A stretch of DNA of 5,219 nucleotides from Candidatus Poribacteria bacterium. GTDB taxonomy: Bacteria > Poribacteria > WGA-4E > GCA-2687025. Within the stretch, counting starts at the first letter, position 1. Every line of letters starts with the position of its first letter. The DNA lies in the NCBI GenBank assembly GCA_027625215.1, contig JAQBWJ010000230.1, positions 1 to 5,219 of the forward strand. The letters are read 5' to 3'. The position numbers and the translations under genes are program-made. The notes under the pieces are model-generated. The model saw nothing but the letters and a program-made list of their open reading frames with translations, did not search any database and was not told the origin of the DNA. Shown here piece by piece: positions 1 to 4,989 of the stretch.

Positions 1-1769
1 CCCTCCGCCAACGCGACAAATCGGTCGATATCCGCCCGAATCACGTCGAAACTTCGCCCCCAAAACGCCGTGTCCCGCGCGTCAAACCCGAACTCTTGCG
101 CCAACTCCGCCGGACTCGCCATGCCCGTCCGCGAGAGCAGGTCGTCGTACTTTTCGACAAACCCGTCCTCGCCGCCCTGATAGGTCGCATACAGCCCCAG
201 CGCGAATTGTCGCCCGTACATATAGGGATAGTTGTAGAAGTTCGAGCCGTAATAGTGCGGTTTCGCCGCCCACATGTAGGGGTGAAGCAGTTCCGGGTCG
301 AGCCCGTCGCCGTACGTCTCAAGTTGCGCCTGACGCATCAGATCGTTCAGTTCCGCGACGGACAACTCCCGCGCGGGACGCTTCTCAAACAGGTTCGACT
401 CAAACAAGAAACGGCTCGTGATATCGACCGTCGTTTGACACGACGACTGCAAGATCACATCCAACTGACGCAGTTGCTCGTTTTCCGGCGCGATGGCGAT
501 TGCCGCGCTGCCGACAATCGCCTCACAAAAGATGCTCGCCGTCTCCGCGAGCACCATCGGGTTTTCGCGTTGGAAGGGCGTGCGGTCGCGTTGCGTCCAG
601 TTGTGGTAGGCGTGTCCCAACTCATGGGCGAGCGTGTTGACGCCGTTGAAGGTCGGCTTGTAGTTCATCAGGATGCGCGACTCGCCGGGACGCAGCCTCA
701 TGCAGAACGCGCCGTCGCGTTTGCCGTCGCGCGGCTCGGCGTCAACCCAGTTCTCGCGGAAACAACGCTCCGCCAACGCCTTCATCGGTTCCGAGTACGT
801 CCCAAACTGCGCCGCGATGAACGCCGTCGCCTCGTCGTACTCCCAAGACGTGACCGCCTCTCCCACAGGGGCGAAGATGTCGTAGAACGGCAGTTTGTCT
901 TTGCCGAGCGCGGTCGCCTTCGCGTTCAGGTAACGGCGGAAATCGGGGAAGGCGGCGCGCGCGGCTTCCATCAGCGCGTCGAGCGAATCGCGGTCGATCC
1001 CGTTGCCGAACAACGCCGCGTCCAGAGGCGACTCCCACCCGCGCCGTTTCGAGAGGGTGACGACTTCGCCCTTGATGCTGTTCATCGACGCGGCGATGGG
1101 CACCGACGCCTTCTCCCACGCGGCGAGTTCCGCCTTGTACGCGCTCTCCCGCACGGACGTGTCGGGGTCGTACGCGAGATTCCGCACCGCGCTCATCGGG
1201 AGGCTCTTCGTCTCGCTGCCCGTCTCAACGGCGACCGTCAATTGCGACGTGTAACGAGAATAGAGTTCGCGCCACGCGGAATGTCCCGTCGCGCCGAGTT
1301 CCGCCGCGAGCGTCTCCTCCTCCGGCGACATGAGATGCCGCGCTTCCTCCTGCGTCCGCGTGAGCATGTAGCGGTGCGTCCGCGCCATCTCGGAGACGCG
1401 CAACCACTCGTCCACGACGGACGCGCCAATCCACGCCGTCAGCCGCGTGTCCAACTTGGAGAGTCGCACGGCGTACTGCCGAAACTCGCTCTGTCGCGCG
1501 GCGGCGACTTCGTTGCGCGAGTCGGTCGAAACGTACGCCGAGACGAACGCGCCGAGCGTGCGAAACGGCTCGATCACGTCGATGATCGCGTTCAACACCT
1601 GTTCAAAATCGGTTGCGGAACCCTGTCCCGTTGCGCCGATATTGCGCTCATCGAACAACCGTTCAAGTGCGGCGATCTTGCCGATGATGCGCGCGATGTC
1701 GTCCGCGAATTGAGGGGTTTCGAGGTTCGGGTAGACGGTGGAAACGTCCCAGTGAGGTAGTGTCGTCAT
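1..1769 (-). CDS. M3-family oligoendopeptidase (PepF-like), C-terminus cut by window edge
   Basis: Zinc metallopeptidase that hydrolyses short peptides, expected in the cytoplasm and involved in peptide turnover. The reverse-strand frame is open from ATG at 1769 to the left edge, giving 589 codons. The N-terminus (MTTLPHWDVSTVYPNLETPQF) has the W-D-x-S-x-x-Y-P pattern typical of PepF/M3B proteins. The active site is HELGHAYH, with H382 and H386 as zinc ligands and E383 as catalytic base. The third ligand is probably E409 in LAETASIF, which aligns with the EVAST-type segment of the family. A conserved aromatic segment, HYYGSNFYNYPY (residues 505-516), matches the substrate-binding tyrosine region near the C-terminus. 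Family members are about 600 residues, so only a few residues and the stop should be missing. An AAGGAACTC sequence lies upstream, but its spacing to the ATG is long, so the start is likely rather than certain. The gene is divergent from the HTH-TPR gene and no internal stop was seen. The family call is firm; PepF versus a related M3B subgroup is not resolved. Confidence 0.93.
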   Translation of the reverse strand, partial: MTTLPHWDVSTVYPNLETPQFADDIARIIGKIAALERLFDERNIGATGQGSATDFEQVLNAIIDVIEPFRTLGAFVSAYVSTDSRNEVAAARQSEFRQYAVRLSKLDTRLTAWIGASVVDEWLRVSEMARTHRYMLTRTQEEARHLMSPEEETLAAELGATGHSAWRELYSRYTSQLTVAVETGSETKSLPMSAVRNLAYDPDTSVRESAYKAELAAWEKASVPIAASMNSIKGEVVTLSKRRGWESPLDAALFGNGIDRDSLDALMEAARAAFPDFRRYLNAKATALGKDKLPFYDIFAPVGEAVTSWEYDEATAFIAAQFGTYSEPMKALAERCFRENWVDAEPRDGKRDGAFCMRLRPGESRILMNYKPTFNGVNTLAHELGHAYHNWTQRDRTPFQRENPMVLAETASIFCEAIVGSAAIAIAPENEQLRQLDVILQSSCQTTVDITSRFLFESNLFEKRPARELSVAELNDLMRQAQLETYGDGLDPELLHPYMWAAKPHYYGSNFYNYPYMYGRQFALGLYATYQGGEDGFVEKYDDLLSRTGMASPAELAQEFGFDARDTAFWGRSFDVIRADIDRFVALAE

Positions 1770-1832
1770 CTTCTTGGATTGAGTTCCTTATGTTCGGTTG
1801 TCGTAAGTTCCTGAGCGGTCAACCAACCCCTG

Positions 1833-1880
1833 TGTCATTCTGAGGAGCCTCGCGCAGGAGGCGACGTAAGAATCTCGGCG
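1833..1880. repeat. Interspersed REP-like element (TGTCATTCTGAG...AAGAATCTC)
   Basis: Non-coding sequence opening with TGTCATTCTGAGGAG and closing with AAGAATCTCGGCG. A hairpin sits in the middle: GCCTC (1847-1851) and GAGGC (1858-1862) around a 6-nt loop. From general knowledge, elements with this TGTCATTCTGAG...GAATCTC frame occur in many copies between genes in various bacterial genomes. Only one copy is in this window, so repetitiveness here is inferred, not seen. Confidence 0.5.
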
Positions 1881-1908
1881 CATCCACAAACTTCCGACGA
1901 CCCCCACT

Positions 1909-1935
1909 CACATTTCGGGTTCGTGTCGAAATGTG
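1909..1935. repeat. Perfect 9-bp inverted repeat in divergent intergenic region
   Basis: CACATTTCG (1909-1917) and CGAAATGTG (1927-1935) are exact reverse complements separated by 9 bp. A second short dyad follows at once: GCGAC tc GTCGC at 1938-1949. No T-run follows on either strand, so this is not an obvious intrinsic terminator. It lies between two divergent genes and could be an operator, a transcript hairpin or part of a degraded repeat. The palindrome is certain; its role is unknown. Confidence 0.45.
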
Positions 1936-2048
1936 CGGCGACTCGTCGCATATCGGCTCACAGCCGTTGCAGAATAACTCGCGGTGTCTCGTTTTATAGC
2001 GTCCGTCTTTCGGCGAAGTCCTATCGCGCGACTCTTACCATGTACATT

Positions 2049-2064
2049 TGGCACGCATCTTGTG
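2049..2064 (+). promoter_or_regulatory. Near-consensus sigma-54 (-24/-12) promoter candidate
   Basis: The sequence TGGCACGCATCTTGTG matches the sigma-54 consensus TGGCACG-N4-TTGCW with correct spacing. The one notable deviation is T instead of C in the -12 GC pair, a position that is usually strongly conserved. It points toward the HTH-TPR gene and would give a 5' leader of about 140 nt. No upstream activator site was recognised. It may be functional, weak or fortuitous. Confidence 0.33.
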
Positions 2065-2171
2065 AATAATCCGTCAATGTCCATGAAACGTCATCGGATG
2101 TTGTTGCGAAAATCATCGACTGTTTCAATTTTCAACGGTTTTCTGCGACAATAGGTCGATACCAAGTTAAG

Positions 2172-2193
2172 GCGTCTTGCAACGGTGAGACGC
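2172..2193 (+). promoter_or_regulatory. Hairpin just upstream of the HTH-TPR ribosome binding site
   Basis: GCGTCT (2172-2177) and AGACGC (2188-2193) form a 6-bp inverted repeat with a 10-nt gap. It ends directly before the AAGGGAG sequence (2195-2201) that probably serves as the Shine-Dalgarno for the ATG at 2213 (11-nt spacing). It could be an operator for the gene's own HTH protein or a leader hairpin affecting translation. A 6-bp dyad can also arise by chance. Confidence 0.3.
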
Positions 2194-2212
2194 TAAGGGA
2201 GCAGCGAGCAGC

Positions 2213-3721
2213 ATGAAAGATTTTGCCGAGTACTTGCGGCAACGACGGTTATCGCGCGGGCTGACGATGCAACAGTTGGCGACCGCCCTCAGCGTCAGCC
2301 CACAGTTTATCAGCCTTTTGGAGTCGGGTCATCGCCGACCGTCCGCGCCGTTCCTGAATCGGTGCGCGTCGTACTTTCAGGACGACCCCCGATTCCTACG
2401 GTTTCTCGCTCAACCGTTCACACCGGAACAGCGACGCGCGGTCTATGAAAGTCCGAGCGCGCCGGAGTACATCCCTGTGACGGCGCGGTCGTCTCGTCCC
2501 GCGCAGGATGACGAAGAGACCCTGCTGCTGACGCTCCTCACCGCCGCAGACTGCGACCCCGCGACGGAGACGCCCTATCATGGCGAAGAAACGCCTCCGT
2601 TTCAACCCGAACGCGCCGCGTTGCAAAAGGGGCTGATCCACGAGATTCAGTCCGCGCCGGACCGCTTCCCAAACGCGGCGACGGCGTGGGCAACCTTCTT
2701 CGACGGCTACTACACGTACCGACAGGGCGACATTGTCGGCTGCTTGAGCCGCTTGCGGGAGGCGCGGAGCCGCGTGTCGAGTCCGTCGTCGGGTTCCTCG
2801 AAATGGCGACTTTGGCTCGCGCTTTACATCGGAATCTGCGAGGAGTCGCAGCGGAATTATCGGGAGGCGGTCGCCTCGTACGTGGAGGCGCGGCGGCACG
2901 CGACGGCGGGGCGCGACTACGACCTGCTGACCGCGACGCGCTGGTTGGAAGCGAACGCGCGACTCCAATCGGGCGACACGTTCGGCGCGTTGGACGCGCT
3001 CGACGCCGCCTGTCGGGACGAAGCGATCACGCCGTTCGGGTTGATGCGATGCCACTCGACGCTGGTGTTCCTGCGGCTGTCGCTACACGAGTACGAACAG
3101 GCGTTGGACGACGCGACGACCGCGTACCAGGTGTTGCGTTCCACGTCGTCTGGCGGCACTCAGGACTTGCGGAGTCGGCTGCTGCTAGGCGTCGAGGTCG
3201 GCGCGTTGACCGCGCATGTCGCGCGCAACCGTCGAGACGAAGCGCAAACGTGGTCGAACCGGATTCGCGCGCTGCGGTCGCGGGTGGAACCGGAAGCGGG
3301 CGTGGACGCGATGCTGGCGCTCACGTCGGCGGAACTCTTGTTGATGTCGAACCGTCGCGTTCAGGCGCGGGAGAGGGTCGAGGAGATGCTGACGACGTTC
3401 ACCGCGACAGACGATTTCGGGAAGGCGTTGATCGCCCGCGCGCGCCGTTTCCTCATCGACCTCGCGCTCGAAACGAAGGACCGGAACGCGGCGGAATCGC
3501 TCTTGTCGGAACTGACTGGGGGCGAGCCGTTGACCGACCCGCTGCTGAACGCGGAATACGCCGTTGAGAACGCGTTGAGGGCGGCGGCGATCTCCGGCAA
3601 CGGCGCGACGCTGCTGCAAGCCGAGAACGCGCTGGTCGCGGCGGAGGAACGTGTCCCGCGTCTGCGCCAGACGGCGTTATACCGTCATCTGCGGGAGCGG
3701 ATTCGCGCGGCGCGGCGATAA
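2213..3721 (+). CDS. HTH (Cro/C1-type) regulator with TPR-like helical C-terminus
   Basis: A 502-residue protein, probably a cytoplasmic DNA-binding regulator. Residues 4-60 form an XRE-type HTH: helix 1 at 4-14, then LTMQQLATALSVSPQF and ISLLESGHRRPS, with the usual Q-L-A and S-P-x-x-I-S-x-x-E-x-G spacing. A proline- and acid-rich linker (about 68-130) follows. Residues ~155-480 look all-helical in TPR-like units, near 155-187, 199-230, 236-269, 277-309, 320-355, 365-397, 405-433 and 446-480; several have the A-x-x-x-Y/L and small-residue pattern of TPRs (e.g. NYREAVASYVEARRHA, EYEQALDDATTAYQVL). The C-terminus is strongly basic (RHLRERIRAARR). HTH plus TPR resembles the layout of peptide-sensing RRNPP regulators, but no ligand can be read from sequence and the similarity may be architectural only. 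It has its own leader and stands alone, convergent with a lipoprotein gene. The start is supported by AAGGGAG 11 nt upstream and by the HTH starting immediately. Confidence 0.88.
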   Translation: MKDFAEYLRQRRLSRGLTMQQLATALSVSPQFISLLESGHRRPSAPFLNRCASYFQDDPRFLRFLAQPFTPEQRRAVYESPSAPEYIPVTARSSRPAQDDEETLLLTLLTAADCDPATETPYHGEETPPFQPERAALQKGLIHEIQSAPDRFPNAATAWATFFDGYYTYRQGDIVGCLSRLREARSRVSSPSSGSSKWRLWLALYIGICEESQRNYREAVASYVEARRHATAGRDYDLLTATRWLEANARLQSGDTFGALDALDAACRDEAITPFGLMRCHSTLVFLRLSLHEYEQALDDATTAYQVLRSTSSGGTQDLRSRLLLGVEVGALTAHVARNRRDEAQTWSNRIRALRSRVEPEAGVDAMLALTSAELLLMSNRRVQARERVEEMLTTFTATDDFGKALIARARRFLIDLALETKDRNAAESLLSELTGGEPLTDPLLNAEYAVENALRAAAISGNGATLLQAENALVAAEERVPRLRQTALYRHLRERIRAARR

Positions 3722-3776
3722 CGTCGTCCTCATCTGCGAATCGCCTGAACATCACTCGGTACATTCGGCGAATCGG

Positions 3777-3810
3777 GAGACGCTTTCGTTCGGTTAAAGG
3801 GAAGCGTCTT
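3777..3810. terminator. Hairpin between convergent genes, overlapping the lipoprotein stop
   Basis: AGACGCTT (3778-3785) pairs perfectly with AAGCGTCT (3802-3809). The stem extends inward by a T-G and a C-G pair to about 10 bp. The TAA stop of the minus-strand lipoprotein gene (3794-3796) sits in the loop. The position between two convergent genes fits a shared terminator. Neither side has a clear U-run, so intrinsic termination would be weak; the structure may instead protect transcript ends. Confidence 0.4.
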
Positions 3811-4207
3811 CCGGCGCGACGAGATCAAACTCGACCACCTTCCATTCGCCGTCGATCCGTTCCAACGCCATTGAGAACCGCCCCGTCGTCGTCTCGCCGC
3901 CTTTCGGTCGAAACTCCACGTCGTACGCGTATCGATAACGCGCGTCGCCGAGTCGTGTCGCTTCCGTCTCCGTGCGGCTGACAGGGGCGCGAGAGGACGC
4001 CGCCGTCTTGGAGGCGTCGTTCATCTCCGTTTGAAGTTTCGCGCGGGCGTCTCCGGCAGCGAGTTCCGCCGCTTTGGGGAGATCGCGCGCGAACACGTAC
4101 CACTCCAGGAACGAGATCGCCGTCGCGTTCGGCATGGGACGCGCGTCGCACCCGACGAGGGTTAGAACCACGCCGATTACAAGCGTCAGAGAGATGTGTC
4201 GGTTCAT
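3794..4207 (-). CDS. Small lipoprotein, NTF2-like in appearance, function unknown
   Basis: A 137-residue protein of unknown function. The N-terminus MNRHISLTLVIGVVLTLVGC is a short positively charged segment, a hydrophobic stretch and a lipobox (LVGC). Cys20 should therefore be lipidated after signal peptidase II cleavage, anchoring the protein in the membrane facing the periplasm or exterior. The mature part begins with helix-like sequence (ATAISFLEWYVFARDLPKAA), has a charged middle, then strand-like segments (ARYRYAYDVEFRP, TTGRFSMALERIDGEWKVVEFDL). The helices followed by a sheet ending in W-K-V-V-x-F are common in NTF2-like/DUF4878-type lipoproteins; this is a fold guess from pattern, not a match I could test. 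The start is supported by the signal peptide beginning at this ATG and by AAGGAACTC upstream. The gene is convergent with the HTH-TPR gene and has no obvious operon partner. Confidence 0.82.
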   Translation of the reverse strand: MNRHISLTLVIGVVLTLVGCDARPMPNATAISFLEWYVFARDLPKAAELAAGDARAKLQTEMNDASKTAASSRAPVSRTETEATRLGDARYRYAYDVEFRPKGGETTTGRFSMALERIDGEWKVVEFDLVAPEDASL

Positions 4208-4350
4208 TTTGTGGGAGTTCCTTTTGTGGCGATGGGAGGAGGACTCCGTTCTTCGGGGGAATAAACCCCCCTCGCAAGTCTGTCATAGGACAGTTCCAAG
4301 AACGAGTCGCCCGCGGCATCTTCTCACAAAAACCGAACGTACGCCGTCAC

Positions 4351-4391
4351 CAAAAACACAAAACCCGCAAAGCCTTGTGCCCTGCGGGTTT
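4351..4391 (-). terminator. Intrinsic terminator of the tRNA locus
   Basis: Read on the minus strand, AAACCCGCA (4391-4383) pairs with TGCGGGTTT (4369-4361), a perfect 9-bp stem with a 13-nt loop. It is followed by TGTGTTTTTG (4360-4351). It begins 7 bp beyond the tRNA CCA end, as expected for the native terminator of that tRNA gene. This suggests the DNA left of the tRNA fragment is the original chromosomal flank. Confidence 0.72.
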
Positions 4392-4398
4392 ATAAAGA

Positions 4399-4450
4399 TG
4401 GTGGAGTTGAGGGGAGTCGAACCCCTGACCTCTAGAGTGCGATTCTAGCG
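4399..4450 (-). tRNA. 3' portion of tRNA-Ala(CGC), truncated; probable attachment site
   Basis: On the minus strand the sequence gives an anticodon arm (CTAGA, loop ATCGCAC, TCTAG, 5-bp perfect stem), a 5-nt variable region, and a T-arm (AGGGG, TTCGACT, CCCCT) with perfect stem and canonical TTCGA loop start. The 3' acceptor strand CAACTCC, discriminator A and encoded CCA follow. The loop has T33 and central triplet CGC, reading GCG alanine codons. U70 in the acceptor strand fits the G3:U70 identity pair of tRNA-Ala, and A73 also fits. Beyond 4450 no D-arm (GAGC...GCTC) or 5' acceptor strand (expected GGGGTTG-like) is present, so this is not a functional gene. Identity stopping at the D-arm/anticodon boundary is typical of the tRNA duplicate left at one border of a tyrosine-recombinase element. 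A decayed tRNA pseudogene is the alternative. Confidence 0.8.
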
Positions 4451-4463
4451 ACCAGGCTTCGGT

Positions 4464-4582
4464 ATGGTTCAGGATGGTTCGGTCTGTTTAGGAATGGCGC
4501 GGGTTTGAACCGAATCGGACTTCAGGATGTTTCAGTCCATTTCGGGATGGTTTTGGATGCTTGATGGCACCAAAATGGCACC
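4464..4582. repeat. Degenerate direct repeats beside the tRNA fragment (candidate recombinase arm sites)
   Basis: Four related units of form TTYRGGATGKTT occur: TTCAGGATGGTTCGG (4468-4482), TTTAGGAATGGCGCGG (4487-4502), TTCAGGATGTTTCAG (4521-4535) and TTCGGGATGGTTTTG (4541-4555). Then come two identical ATGGCACC copies (4564-4571 and 4575-4582) 11 bp apart, one helical turn. No gene covers this stretch. Clustered short repeats immediately inside a tRNA attachment site are expected for arm-type integrase or excisionase binding; that role is inferred from position only. Between 4583 and the first CRISPR repeat at 4617 nothing was recognised. Confidence 0.5.
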
Positions 4583-4616
4583 GATGACCCACGGATGCAA
4601 CATGAGCCGAGAAACA

Positions 4617-4652
4617 TATCTCCACGCCTTTCGGCATCAGAGGTTCGGACAC
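4617..4652 (-). repeat. Degenerate terminal CRISPR repeat (trailer end)
   Basis: This copy differs from the others at four of 36 positions, all in the left-most seven bases on the plus strand (TATCTCC in place of GTGCTCA). On the inferred transcript these changes fall in the 5' handle region TTGAGCAC, so the crRNA using this repeat as upstream element would have an altered handle; however, it is the last repeat and has no spacer after it. The rest is identical. Confidence 0.85.
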
Positions 4653-4953
4653 TGGGGGCGAGACGGAGCGACATCCTGTTTCAGTTCCTGGTGCTCAACG
4701 CCTTTCGGCATCAGAGGTTCGGACACCGACGTAATCGTTGCGCCCGACGACGGGATAGAACCGCTCATGTGCTCAACGCCTTTCGGCATCAGAGGTTCGG
4801 ACACTCATCCACTCCTTTACGCTTGTTCCCCAACACATGTAGTGCTCAACGCCTTTCGGCATCAGAGGTTCGGACACTCCCTTTCCAGCCGGTGCATACG
4901 ACCGCCCCCTTCCCCGCGTGCTCAACGCCTTTCGGCATCAGAGGTTCGGACAC

Positions 4954-4989
4954 GCTGCCATTTACGCCCGCGTCAGCACCGACGAGCAA
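4954..4989. other. CRISPR spacer 5, derived from a serine recombinase gene
   Basis: Read on the plus strand from 4957, the spacer translates as AIYARVSTDEQ. This is the N-terminal catalytic signature Y-x-R-V-S-T of serine recombinases (resolvase/invertase and large serine integrases), including the nucleophilic serine. The reading frame is open across the whole spacer. The protospacer is therefore probably in a mobile-element recombinase gene. If the array is transcribed on the minus strand, the crRNA is antisense to the coding strand and could pair with the target mRNA, as RNA-targeting type III systems need. Confidence 0.72.

Noticed and set aside
96..1760. Long plus-strand open frame of 554 codons
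   Set aside because: It is opposite the M3 peptidase, arginine-rich and low in recognisable motifs; a GC-rich antisense shadow.
2396..3055. Minus-strand open frame of 219 codons opposite the HTH-TPR gene
   Set aside because: Arginine-rich antisense shadow without plausible domains or upstream signals.
2686..3567. Plus-strand open frame of 293 codons inside the HTH-TPR gene
   Set aside because: Arg/Gly/Val-rich shifted frame of the real gene with no domain signal.
4255..4271. GGGGG-AATAAA-CCCCC hairpin upstream of the lipoprotein gene
   Set aside because: Only five G-C pairs and no T-run; could be chance and no function can be supported.
4074..4448. Plus-strand open frame ending in VELRGVEPLTSRVRF
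   Set aside because: The C-terminus is the familiar false translation of the antisense of a tRNA 3' half, and the front overlaps the lipoprotein gene on the opposite strand.
4399..4450. tmRNA 3' end as an alternative to tRNA-Ala, since both can end in CTCCACCA with U70
   Set aside because: A perfect 5-bp anticodon stem with a 7-nt loop, T33 and a CGC triplet sits at the correct distance from the T-arm, which tmRNA lacks.
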